The translations under genes and the position numbers were made by a program. A DNA stretch of 16,873 nucleotides. Source: Gamarada debralockiae (Eukaryota > Ascomycota > Leotiomycetes > Helotiales > Hyphodiscaceae). The notes under the pieces are model-generated. The model saw nothing but the letters and a program-made list of their open reading frames with translations. It was not told the DNA's origin and ran no database searches. Every line of letters starts with the position of its first letter. Position 1 is the first letter of the stretch. This document shows positions 1 through 10,100 of the stretch, piece after piece. Where the stretch lies: the NCBI GenBank assembly GCA_002803225.1, contig NXFV01000399.1, forward strand, positions 1 to 16,873, written 5' to 3'.

Positions 1-1611
1 GGGGCAATGAAAGAGCCACAAGAGCGGTCAAGAGACAGTCGGAAGCTTGATCTCACCACGACATCGCTCTTCCGCTCAAGCTACACCCTCTCGATGGCAA
101 GGCTTCTGTTGCAGGCGGCTGTGTGGTTGGTATTGGTCATGGGATCATTATCGTCACCGAGTTTGATAGTGAAGCTCTTAGGATCGTTTCTTGAGGTCGA
201 AGTTCGAATCTAATAGTACGAGACTAGGTGAAAGAAAGTCCCAGGATCCTAGGATTGACGAATGAAGTTGCTGCAGAAGATGGCTCCGGTCGTTGTCAAC
301 TTTCGCATGCCGGGAATCCCTCAGTTCCGGATCTTATATCAGCGCTTGCTACCAGTCGTTCCTCTAAAGCCATCAGCCCTGTAACCTTCTTCACTGGGCA
401 TCGAACAACCTTGTGTAATAATCTTTCAAACCGCGACATAACCGCCGAGTCCACCTTTGTGATTCGAGACTAACTCCTTTGATGCTCCGCACCGAATTGA
501 AATGTTCTTAGGATGGGCGATCTCGAATGTGGCTCGTCTGGGAAATGGTCACGGCGTGACGTTGTAAAGTTGTGAAAGAAGAGGGGTAGGAGAAAGTTAA
601 AAATCAGGAGTCGTTGCTGAGCAAGGCGCCAATTCTAATGGAAATGGAGTGCTGTTGGGATGCTTCCTTCCGAAACTGAGGCCCTGTTCCTTGAAGTAGT
701 GATAAGGATGCCATCGCGAGATATCTGTGAGAATGATCTACACAGCAAGAACACCCTCGAACTTTTGATCTCCCTTCGAAAATGCCATTTCAGGTCCGCA
801 GGGTTTAGTAGTATATGAAGCGGTCGAATACGCTCGACATTTTGGTCTTGCCGAGTAGTGATAGGGCTGCAATCTAACTAGCACTGACAGTATGACAGGT
901 AAACAGGAGTTATGTCGATCCGGAGAACGGGTGCATTGTATCCGCAGAAAAGCATTTCTAGAATTATGTATCGATTTCAAGTATGAGAGTCGAACATTGC
1001 GTTCGCATGTTGAAGTCGTTCGTTTCACTCGTTGCGACGAAGCTCTCGCTCCAGTCTCTCATGACTACGACCGCAGTGCATTGCAGTGGCTCAATCGTCC
1101 CAACAATTCCATGCCACGAGAATATGTAAGAAGCAGTAATGACAGTTTAAGATATCTCCAATTTGCTGAGTCCATTTCAATGCATAAATTGGCAATAACT
1201 TTGGCTGGCCCAATAAGTCGGTTGTTTTTGCCTCATCCAATCATTCCGCTCGCCAACCTCGTCCGCCTCATCAAGGCTGAACGGGACTCGAAACCGATCG
1301 TTCTCGTGCCCCCCATGTGTGCCCACGTATTTGCTTCTGCACGCGCTGATTTTGAGCTCCAGGCTGATACCACGCTAATTGATCCGGTGGAAGGCTATGG
1401 GTAACTTCTCTCAGCGGCGTAGAGACCTTTCTGTGCCTCAACGAATCCTCGAAACTTGAACGCCACCCCATTTCAACTATAAGAGCCCCAACCTTCCATG
1501 ATATCCATGATTTTCAAAATCTCAAACAAGATAATAATTCTTCTTGCTCTTTCTTAGTTTCGTTCCTTACCACATGTCCTCGTAGAAATCGTCGACACAT
1601 ACGTTAATCAA
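1..1611. other. no supported gene; leader/intergenic region
   Basis: I see no convincing gene here. The longest open stretch, 892-1404 on the plus strand (170 codons), has no recognisable motif, no splice-site pattern and no family resemblance. A run of that length is expected by chance roughly once in a window this size. The last 100-150 bases are pyrimidine-rich and lead into the start codon at 1612, so they probably hold the promoter and 5' leader of the RfeG-like gene. A TTCGAATC string near 192-199 is not flanked by a T-stem and is not a tRNA. Confidence 0.4.
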
Positions 1612-2121
1612 ATGTCTTCCTCGCCCAAGTATGAGTACTGGATACCCAACTGGGACATAAACAAAAAGGTCATCACTCAGGAGATCCAATATTATCTCGG
1701 ACCTGAGGCCACAGTCAGACCATACACGAACAAAGTACATAGCCAAGCACCCTTCCTCAGTAACGACTCCAAGCTCACGACTTCCCCAGGGCGAAGACGG
1801 CTTCTTGATCTGCACTCCCGGCGAGTGCTTGACGGACGTAAGCAACAGCCACAACTTCAGACACTTATCGGAGATTGACCCCGTACATAGGAACAGATAG
1901 ATGATATCTGTCGGAAATCCAAAGAAGTTTGGGAGAAGCAGGCTGCTGCGCGATCGAAGAAAGATGCAGATAAGCATCTCAAACGACCACTCCATCAACC
2001 CATCATTGTCTCTCGAGGCTCCAAGTCTTCGAGCCATCGCCGCCACTCGGACGAGAGGGATGGAGGGTCAAGACCCCACCGCGCAAGTGACAGAGGGTAT
2101 GGAGAGAGTTCAAGGAGATGA
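1612..2121 (+). CDS. RfeG-like small fungal protein (three exons, 133 aa)
   Basis: Exons are 1612-1734, 1790-1837 and 1891-2121. Both introns are phase 0: 1735-1789 (GTACAT...CCAG, 55 bp) and 1838-1890 (GTAAGC...ATAG, 53 bp). The spliced product is 133 aa. The conserved part is residues 7-57, with YEYWIPNWDINKKVITQEI, then YYLGPEATVRPYT, then across the exon 1-2 junction GEDGFLICTPGECLTD. A helix follows (EQIDDICRKSKEVWEKQAAA, 58-77). From about 100 the tail is disordered and rich in Ser, Arg, His and Gly, with no lysine after about 105. This pattern matches small ascomycete proteins annotated as 'transcription factor RfeG', whose biochemical role is poorly defined. That link is from memory of the family and was not searched. 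The 48-bp middle exon carries the core GxxGFxI strand, so models that skip it would lose the motif. The start is the only ATG that opens the conserved frame. Confidence 0.8.
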
Positions 2122-3177
2122 TGAGGATATACCTTGAGGGTTGCAAATTGATTGGAGTTCCGGGGTTTGGGTTTTCATGCAGAGTCATTGCTTCAGGGGA
2201 GAAAGAAGTGCTTCGTTCAACAGAATTTGAAGTTTGATTGTTTTGCAAGTACTACTGCATAGCGACGGGTTGATTCAACTTACTTTGGGGTGTGCATTTG
2301 GTTTCCAACCTAATTCAACTCGTATTTAATTTCCACAAGATTGCGGTTTCAATATTGCCGCCGCCCTGTTTGTATCGTGATGCATGTGACCATGCACGCT
2401 GAGCTACGTCCAACAATCGCACGTCCAATGACTTGGGGGCTGAAACAATCGCTGCCTCGTATTCTTCAGCTCAATAAAAACAACAAATGTAACTGTGAAT
2501 CAGCCTCCTCAAATCCCGACGTGTGCGAGGCTGTTGCTTTGCTGTAAGCCTCTCGGGCAACGCAATTTGCCTAACGACGTAGATATATTAGGAACGAGGC
2601 AATTTTGATGCACGATGCAACCCGATAGGCGGCCTCGACGCCACTGCCGTCCAACGAAAACGGTGCTCGAAAACATCGGATGATTTCGATCTTGGACGAA
2701 ACGTATACTTCTTCACCTTTCCCGGCCCAAAATTTAATTAATTAATATATATATATATTTTTGGCAACCTGCATAGAGATGCATACTTCATATACGAGTT
2801 GAGATGAAGGGCAAACAATTTGGGCTGACTTGCCAACCAAAGTGGGTACGTGTTGTCAATTGATCTCCAATAATTAAGGACTAGATTTATAGACATCGCA
2901 ACTATCAACTCTTTCCCTTTAATCGCCATGTCTTGATATTTCTAAATTTTTCCAGGCGACTCTCTTCAAGGCCATGACAGCAAATGAGGGAACCAAAGCT
3001 TCACGGGGACTTCAGCATTCCTATGTAACAGTCAGCTCATGGTCCTTCAAATGATGGGCAAGAATATAAACTTGCAGACGTGGCTAAGTTGAGAGCGTAG
3101 GAATAATCTCAGCTGCGAGAAGTTCAACCATTGAGATAGTTTTAATTTCAGCCTTGAACATTGATATTGACCGTCAA
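2122..3177. other. intergenic region
   Basis: This stretch begins with the 3' flank of the RfeG-like gene. No reading frame here looks like a protein. It contains an AT-rich microsatellite at 2731-2758 and a 16-bp perfect inverted repeat at 2381-2396 (TGCATG, 4-nt spacer, CATGCA). From about 2560 the composition becomes more AT-rich. Nothing else is supported. Confidence 0.5.
2731..2758. repeat. TTAA/AT microsatellite
   Basis: A short TTAA-repeat stretch (2731-2746) runs directly into seven AT dinucleotides (2745-2758), followed by a T run. This is a simple-sequence repeat in intergenic DNA. It is probably prone to length change and has no evident function. Confidence 0.85.
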
Positions 3178-3600
3178 TCAAATGGCAGCTGGTACCTCAC
3201 TCACATCCATCGCAACCGGCTCGCACAAATAAAGATGAATGGTTTCCGGGTTTGAAAGTGGGTGTAGGGCTACCTCAATCCACCCCGTCGACTGGAAGTC
3301 TGCAGTGTATGACCAGTTTCTTGCCCGATATGGCTCTGGTTCGCTTCGAAAATGCTCAGACATACCCCAAGGGGTAGGCTTCCACAAGTTCGACAGATTC
3401 TTCGTGACGGGCGCAATTCCATATATCGACTTGACGAGGCTCTTGGAAAGGTTGTGGAATCTGCGAGCTTGTCGAGCGCCACGGACATGCATGGTATTCA
3501 AGTTTATCATCTTTCAAGCAATTCATGTCTTCAAGGAATATCGCCCGCAGCCCTCAATTCATCGCATTTTTGTTTCTCCAGGCTCTCCTCATAGCGGTCC
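3178..3600. other. unresolved open frames, possible small gene
   Basis: Several frames on both strands stay open here. Plus strand 3239-3658 (139 codons) and 3352-3594 (80 codons) overlap in different frames; minus strand 3178-3510 gives 110 codons. The plus frame at 3352 includes a protein-like helix (RLDEALGKVVESASL). An ATG at 3182 followed by a GTACCT donor-like site could begin a spliced plus-strand gene. I could not join these into one continuous model with believable splice sites, and I recognise no family. Part of the stretch overlaps the 3' end of TEN1, so some of it may be untranslated transcript of that gene. Confidence 0.2.
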
Positions 3601-4217
3601 AGTTTCATGGGACCAGCAGACCATAAGAGGAGGGCTTGAACTGGGACTTCCGTTTTGACTCCGTTGAACTGAATTGGCGTGTTTTGCCTCGTAGCGCCAA
3701 TATAGCCCATCACATTAACCCATTCGCCAATCTGAGACTCGTGCGACTGGATGCTGCCCAATACAAGCTCGATGTCGACCAACGCTTTCAGCTCGTTTCC
3801 AGGAGGATGGTTATGTTCCAGGGTCAATACAGCGGTCTTCGTGGAGTAATTTGTTACACTGTAAATTCAAACAGATGAGCATGGCTTCCTTTATGATAGA
3901 AGAGAAAGTCGAAAAGGCGCAAAGGCACGTGACTGATGGAAAAGTGCATTGCGGAGGATGAGCGCAAGGGTGCAGAAATTTTGGTTTCAAAGAAAGAGCA
4001 AGCACATCTTATCGCCTCAAAGTAGATTTGACGAGTGAGAGAGGCAGCTTTGCCTTAATAACAATAACTCAACAAAAACTGCAGGTCCGTGGGAGGAAGT
4101 CAAAGAAAATAGGACCAACCATCCCAAGAAGCGGACCTTGTCACCTGGAGAGAATGTTCCAAGATCGGAGAGCAGGCACAATTTTGTAGGAAGAGGCCCA
4201 TTTTGTGGTCCAGCCAT
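3531..4217 (-). CDS. TEN1: Ten1, telomere-capping CST complex OB-fold subunit (two exons)
   Basis: On the minus strand, exon 1 is 4217-4120 and exon 2 is 3858-3531. They are separated by a 261-bp phase-2 intron (donor GTTGGT, acceptor TTTACAG). The product is 141 aa, the usual size for fungal Ten1. Ten1 is a single OB-fold protein that binds Stn1 in the Cdc13/CTC1-Stn1-Ten1 complex on single-stranded telomeric DNA, protecting ends and helping fill-in synthesis. Visible family hallmarks are GDKVRFLGCVTNYS (25-38, joined across the intron, with the Cys codon split), TLEHNHPPG (45-53), KALVDIELVL (57-66), GEWVNVMGYI (77-86) and VQALLLWSAGP (106-116), followed by a C-terminal helix. The fit of the motif across the splice junction is strong evidence for this intron, although it is long for a fungus and its donor is weak. 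The gene is divergent from SNF7. Confidence 0.9.
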
Positions 4218-4715
4218 ATAGAGGTAGAATCATGGAATATCACCAAGAGAATGTAGTTATTCCGAATAAGAGCACCATCTTTGAAAAAAGTTGACGATCG
4301 AGCCTCAAGTCGAGCGATGGCAGACGCCACGCTAAGAGAGGCTAGCGCGCGTCATCGCAATGGCTTCACCTTGCCTTGTCATTTGTACATTCACACATAG
4401 GCAGCGACAAAAGATACCTAAAGTCCGCGTCACTCATCAATCTCAGATACCCACGATTATCTCTAACATAAACCCATCGATTCCCTTCAACCAGTGAATA
4501 CCTTCGATACCCATTTCTAGTTGTCTTTATCCCACGATTCCGAGCGCCCCACTATCTATCACGAACCCCCCTCCGATAGCAAGTCTCAAGCAGAATTTCT
4601 CAACGAAAATATCTTGAGAACGTCGCAGATATCTCTGAACAAGTCTCGAGCATCTATCGGGGCTAGACGGTCCGTCTGAATCGAATCAACCGGGCCAGCA
4701 GATACATAATACAAG
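4218..4715. promoter_or_regulatory. shared divergent promoter region of TEN1 and SNF7
   Basis: About 500 bp separate the start codons of the minus-strand TEN1 gene and the plus-strand SNF7 gene, so both promoters and both 5' leaders must lie here. The SNF7-proximal half (about 4400-4620) is rich in C and T on the plus strand, as is common in ascomycete promoters and leaders. I see no clear TATA box. Assignment as a bidirectional promoter is inferred from gene order. Confidence 0.6.
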
Positions 4716-5610
4716 ATGTCGGGCGTGTGGGGTTGGTTTGGGGGGCAGAGTGCTCAGAAGAGAAAAGACACTCCTAAGAATGCTATCCTCGGTTTACGGT
4801 CGCAGCTGGAGATGCTGCAGAAGAGAGAACGACATTTACAAAACCAGATGGATGAGCAAGATACGATCGCCAGGAAGAATGTCAGCACGAACAAGAATGG
4901 TATGTCCGACCGGCTTTGAGAGCCTTCCTCTCTCTCTTAGAAATGAGATACGATAGTATATGGTATATCTGATGTACTTTGGCTGACTCTCTGTCTGCAA
5001 CAGCCGCAAGAGCAGCACTCAAGCGCAAGAAGCAACACGAGCACACCCTTGAACAAACCACTGCACAGATCTCAACTCTAGAACAGCAAATATACTCGAT
5101 CGAGGCGGCGAATATCAACAGAGAGACTCTTGCAGCGATGGAGCGGGCTGGTGAGGCCATGCAACAAATACATGGCAAGCTCAACATTGACAAGGTTGAT
5201 GAGACGATGTATGTCATCTGCGAATATTACGGACATGAGAAGGCAGAAGCTGACAAGTGGTGTACAGGGAGAAACTTCGAGAACAACATGCGTTGGGCGA
5301 AGAGATTGCCAGCGCTATTACAAGTGCTCCTATCGGCGAGCCAATCGACGAAAGCGAGTTGGATGACGAGCTTGCAGAGTTGGAGCAGGAACAGCTTGAT
5401 GATAAGATGTTGAAGACTGGTTCTGTTCCTGTGGCGGACGAGATACACAGATTACCAGTTGCTGCGAATGGAGAGAGTAAGTTCTGGAATGCCTCAGAGA
5501 CCCCAACTTTTGCTAACACATTATCAGTCAAAGGCAAAGCACCTGTACATGCCGAGGAGGAAGACGAAGAGGAAGAACTTCGGAAACTCCAAGCTGAGAT
5601 GGCCATGTAA
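4716..5610 (+). CDS. SNF7: Snf7/Vps32, ESCRT-III filament subunit (four exons)
   Basis: Exons are 4716-4899, 5004-5208, 5268-5476 and 5528-5610, giving 226 aa (yeast Snf7 is 240). Snf7 polymerises on endosomal membranes into the ESCRT-III spirals that drive inward budding and scission in multivesicular-body sorting; Vps4 disassembles it. The N-terminus is hydrophobic and aromatic (MSGVWGWF), like the membrane-inserting anchor of Snf7. A basic first helix follows at about 15-60. The second helix carries AARAALKRKKQHEHTLEQ (62-79), and the family signature INRETLAAMERAGEAM...IDKVDETMEKLREQ spans the second splice junction. An acidic linker (EEEDEEEE) precedes the C-terminal ELRKLQAEMAM, a MIM1-type Vps4-binding helix. 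The introns are 104, 59 and 51 bp with GTATGT, GTATGT and GTAAGT donors and CTGAC/CTAAC branch sites. The third intron is a multiple of three with no stop, so unspliced reading adds 17 residues; splicing restores the family alignment. Confidence 0.95.
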
Positions 5611-7083
5611 GGATGACGCGCACATGGTCACCGCTTTCCTTTGGCATGTCGAGACCAGTCGGCGGTGTATGGGACCTGCATCTATGGGGGTTGGTTGCTT
5701 TGGAATTCCAATTGCGTTTTTAAGACTCCTGATCCACCTTTGAGCCGGCGTTTTGGATCTGCTGTACATCTTGCGAATCAATACCGAATATCTCTTTTCC
5801 ACAGACACAATACACAAATTCCCTCTTATCCTAGAATCGACAGGCATCTGCTGTCGTGGCCATTGCATCACGTGCACTCACCGCCAAATTCAAGGCCCAA
5901 AAGTGCGGCAAACTGTAGGTCTCCGTTCTCGAGAAGTTCCATTGGCTGTCTCTTGAGTACTTCGTCATCATCCAGAATCACAATCACCCGAACCCTCCCG
6001 AAGTTATACGAATATCATATTTCCTGGTCAACTGCGAGTCTGCTGTGAAGAGCACGATTCATGTGAACCCAAAAACAGGTTTCCCTCCTCTGCCCCTCAG
6101 ACCCTTATCACGGCTTATCGCTAACAAGGTAAAGGCAACCCCTGAACATCATGGGCACTCCCGTCGCTAAAATAAAATCCGTCTCAGCCCAGCCTGACTC
6201 CTGACAACGCATCAGTTCAACCACACACGTTACAGCCCACCGAAGTGGCTCACGACAATCTCGCTCGTGATACTGCACCATCGAGGTGCACTTTGCGACC
6301 CACTAAATGACCAATATAAGTGGCTGCGACATGGATATCTTGTCGACGGATATAAGGCGACCACGTTGCACCGCTGTCGTGCAGATGTCGCCGGGTAACG
6401 GGACTCCCTCACCAGTAGGAAAGATTTCATTCCTACCCAACCAACGGCTCCTTAGCACGCTGCAAGAAGCATGCATTTTATGTACCTTCTGAGAGAATTC
6501 TGCATCCTGACTAGTAAGACTCGAAATTTTCATCCACCCACTTGCCCTCTTCCGTGCTGCCTTACAGCGTTGGGCCGCATCCAGTATTGCGATATCGCGG
6601 CCTTCGTCGACCTCAGATCCTTTGTCAAGACCACTCAATTGCGACGTGGCGCCAATACTGTATATGTTGTCCAATGGACAAAGAGCACGATTCTGGTCAT
6701 TTGCACTTCCGAGTAATTCAGTCGTGGGGTGTTCCGCACGGGACGCGGAGGTCGAGATGTTGAGTTTCCTTGATTCCCCCTTTGCCCATGAGATAATTTT
6801 CGCTCTTTAATTCTCTGTTTCAAAATATCTTATAGGCAGTACAATTACCCTGCTGACTTAACAAACGCTAATCCTTTCTCAATTTCTATCAATAACAAGC
6901 ATTACCCACGTTGACACCATATTCGATATTGCGTTTTATAGAAGCTTGTTGTTCGAAAATTGGACCCGCATTCAACCGAACCCCGTCACTGATTATGGGG
7001 GAGGACAATAAGAACATTGCAACCCAAGCCATTGTTCCTGTTCCTGTTCCTTCTGCATCTCAAGAAGAGATTCTTTCATCAGT
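5611..7083. other. intergenic region: SNF7 3' flank and promoter/5' leader of the large gene
   Basis: I find no convincing gene in these 1.47 kb. A CACGTG box lies near 5871-5876. On the minus strand one frame is open from about 6806 to 6303 but has no ATG except an internal one, and I recognise nothing in it. The last 200 bases before 7084 contain upstream ATGs at 6911 and 6995, both in one frame that overlaps the start of the large gene, and a triple GTTCCT repeat around 7034-7051. This end is probably the 5' leader of the large gene. Confidence 0.45.
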
Positions 7084-7198
7084 ATGGAGAATGTCTCATA
7101 TTGTCCATATAGGACAACAATTAACAGTACCTGGTCTCCAAACCAGAACAGTCATTGGACCCCGGTTCAGACCACTCAATTCTCCGATCCCGTGATAT
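6995..7198 (+). promoter_or_regulatory. upstream reading frame overlapping the start of the large gene
   Basis: ATG 6995 (and ATG 6911 in the same frame) opens a frame that runs past the proposed start at 7084 and stops near 7198, in a different frame from the main protein. If transcription starts upstream of 6995, this overlapping uORF would be expected to reduce initiation at 7084. I found no splice option joining the uORF to the main frame, so I treat it as leader sequence and not as exon 1. Whether it is in the mRNA cannot be seen from the sequence. Confidence 0.4.
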
Positions 7199-10100
7199 TC
7201 ACGGGAAAGCTACAGGAACCCGAGCGTTGTGAGTTGCCTGATGCCAATTGACTTATGCCGAGCTTACTCAATGTGTAGTCGCTGCCGGTGAATCCGAACA
7301 GTACCTCCTTTCAGACGATAGCGAGGATGAAGAAAATAAAAAGCTCGATACGGTAGAGGAAAGTCAGGAAGAAGCTGCACTTGTCGAGGAAGCATCCTCG
7401 TCGGATAGCAATACAAATACCGAGAGTGGCGATAGTCCGGAGGAGGCGAAAGATGGAGGTGGTGATAGCACACCGGAGGGGGCTAGCCCTCCCCCTGCCG
7501 ATTCCGAGCCTCCAGTCCAAGAAGAGAGCGTATCAGCACCTAGCGAACCAGAGCCTGCTGTGAATAGCAGCGCGGACCAACCAGAATCAAGCGAACCATC
7601 CCCGGAAGTCCAGTCAAGCCCAGTGTTAGAAGAAGTCAAGGAGGAACAACATGAAGAACCTACCCCTGTTGAAGAGGTTAAAGAGGAAGAGCCAATTGCC
7701 GAGGTACCGGTTGAACAACCTCCCAGTGATCCCCCAGCGCCTGGTAAGTCGTTCGGTTTATGCAAAAGTTCGGGAGTTAAGACCCGGCCCCTTACTCTGG
7801 GCTTCTTCTATTCCCCCAATTGGAATGAGCAACTACTAACTCGGTCTTCTTCTAAGTTGAAGCAACCCCTGAACCTCCACAAGAGGCACCTGCTCCTGTC
7901 GAAGCCCCTCAGGATGAGCCTGCACCAAGCGACCCCGAACCCCAGAGGCCGGTCTCGCGTCGTCCATCTTCATCCCATTCAGTGCATTTTGCCGACGACA
8001 CTCTTCCACCCGCTCCCGACAGACCCACATCATCGAAGTCCAAAGACAGGAAGTCTAAAAAGAAGGATGCAAAGAAGGAGAAGACTGAGAAGGCTCCAAA
8101 GGAAAAGGCTTCCAAGACAGAGAAGCCGCCCAAGGCTGAGAAGCCCTCAAAGACCGAGAAGGCTCCCGAACCAGTGAAGGCTGCTGAAGAGGAGAAGCCC
8201 AAGTCCGAGAAGTCGGAAAAATCATCCAAAAATAACAAAAAGGACAAGAAGAAGGAGAAGGGCAAAGGCAAGGATAAGGGTGGCAAACAAAAGGTCATTG
8301 CTGCTACTTCTGAGCCTTCGGATGCTGGTCCATCAACTGAAGATGCCCCACCGCCACCGCCATCTGCTCCAAGTGAGCCTACACCACCGCCGTCAGACAC
8401 TACCAGTGAGCCATCTGAACCTCCAACACCCAACGAGCCTACCGAGCCCTCTCCTGAGCCTGAGAGTGTCGAAAGTACACCTGGACCTTCCCCTGAGCTC
8501 GTTGCTGAGGATGTAGAGGAACCACCTGCACCAGGTACGTTGCCTCGAAAGATCTAACTTCTCATCAAGGGAGGGGTTTTTAATCAAGACTCTGGCTCCA
8601 AATAATTCGAATCTTTCTATGCAAGAGTCATCCAAATGGATTGAGTTATGGCTGACATCCGTTCTTATACAGTCGCACCTCCTGCTGAAAGCGAACCTCC
8701 TGCTGAAAGCGAACCTCCTGCTGAAAGCGAACCTCCTGCTGAAAGCGAGCCTCCTGCTGAAGGCGAGCCTCCTGCTGAAGGCGAGCCTCCTGCTGAAGGC
8801 GAACCTCCTGCTGAAAGCGAACCTCCTGTTGAAAGTGAACCTCCTGCTGAAAGCGAACCTCCTGTTGAAAGTGAACCTCCTGCTGAAAGCGAACCTCCTA
8901 CCGAAACCACTCCTGAGGTTGTAGATGAACCACCTGCGCCAGGTAAGTGGTTCTGAAGGAGAATAATTATCTATCCTAAGAGGAGTCGGAACTCCTCTAT
9001 CTCACTTAGATGTCCAGAATCTCTCAAACTGAGCGAGCCATTGCTGATCTCACAATTTTCTCCAGTTGAATCTGCTGTTGAGAGCGAGCCACCTTCAGAG
9101 CCCGCTGCTGAGGCGGTGGAGGCTGCTGAAGCTTCCGAACAGCCCTCTGAACCACCTGCAGCAGGTACGTTGCTCTCGAAGTTCTGACTCCCATCCATCC
9201 AAAGGAAGAGGCTCGATTTAAGACTCTAGCTCCCCACACTTTGAATCATGGTCTTCGTGTTTAAAAGCAAGAATCGTCCAAATAAATGGAATGACTGCTG
9301 ACCTCCCAATTTTGTATAGATGACGCTCCAACTGAGAGTGAACCACCCACTCCTGAGGTTTCAGATGCTCCTGAACCTTCCGAGCCACCTTCTGAATTAC
9401 CTGCTCCAGTCGAGAGTGAACCTCCATCTGAGCCCACTCCCGAGGTTGAAGCGGCGAGTGACCCTCCAGAAACACCTTCTGAACCACCTGCATCAGGCAA
9501 GTTATTCCATTATTTTCTTTACAATACGGTTTAGGAACCGATACTGCGGTGCCTTGCGCTTGGAGCTTTGCACTGCAACTCAATTTTCAACATCTTTCCA
9601 AAAGACTAAGTGATTGCTAACCGTTTGGCCTTCTATAGTCGATCCTCCAGCTGAGAGCGAGGCACCCGCTGAACCTGCTTCAGAACCTGATGCTGGAGAG
9701 GCCGTTGACTCTCCCGAACCGCCTTCTGACGAACCTGTGTCTAGTAAGTTATTCTGGCGTACATAATTTCCTTTTCGCGAGGTTGGAGACTCTACTGTCT
9801 TCCTGTCGAATCTTTCTCGTTGAAGCCGATAACCGGAATCTCTCAACTTGAATGAATATTTGCTGACTCCCGATCTCGTGTAGCTGAAGTAGTCGAAGAG
9901 CCCGGCCCTGCTGAAGAGCTAGCTGCGGACCCACCGAGCAAGGAAACGGTGTCTGAAGAACCCGCACCAGGCAAGTTAAATTCAATAAATAATCGCTTTT
10001 TCGCGGAGTTTGAGACTCTACTGTCTTTCTCTCCAATCTTGCTCTCAGAAGCAGATACCCAGAATCTCTGAAATCGGATGGATAGTTGCTAATTCCCGAT

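Noticed and set aside
181..215. tRNA suggested by GTTCGAATC
   Set aside because: No T-stem complement and no cloverleaf around it.
892..1404. 170-codon plus-strand open frame as a gene
   Set aside because: No recognisable motif, no splice pattern, and a run of this length is expected about once by chance in this window.
6303..6809. Minus-strand open frame of about 168 codons
   Set aside because: No ATG near its start, no family resemblance, and it lies in the promoter side of the large gene.
6911..7195. ATG 6911 or 6995 as the true start of the large protein
   Set aside because: Wrong frame relative to exon 2, and no splice option in the right phase; ATG 7084 reads directly into the conserved frame.
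8665..8910. Minus-strand Gly/Ser repeat ORF opposite exon 4, and similar antisense ORFs along the large gene
   Set aside because: They are mirror images of the coding minisatellite and biased codons; the plus frame has splice sites and continuity.
8678..8911. CRISPR array
   Set aside because: Contiguous 18-bp coding repeats without spacers, in a eukaryotic exon.
8619..8924. Leu/Lys-rich plus-strand ORF over exon 4
   Set aside because: Off-frame reading of the 18-bp repeat; it does not join to neighbouring exons.
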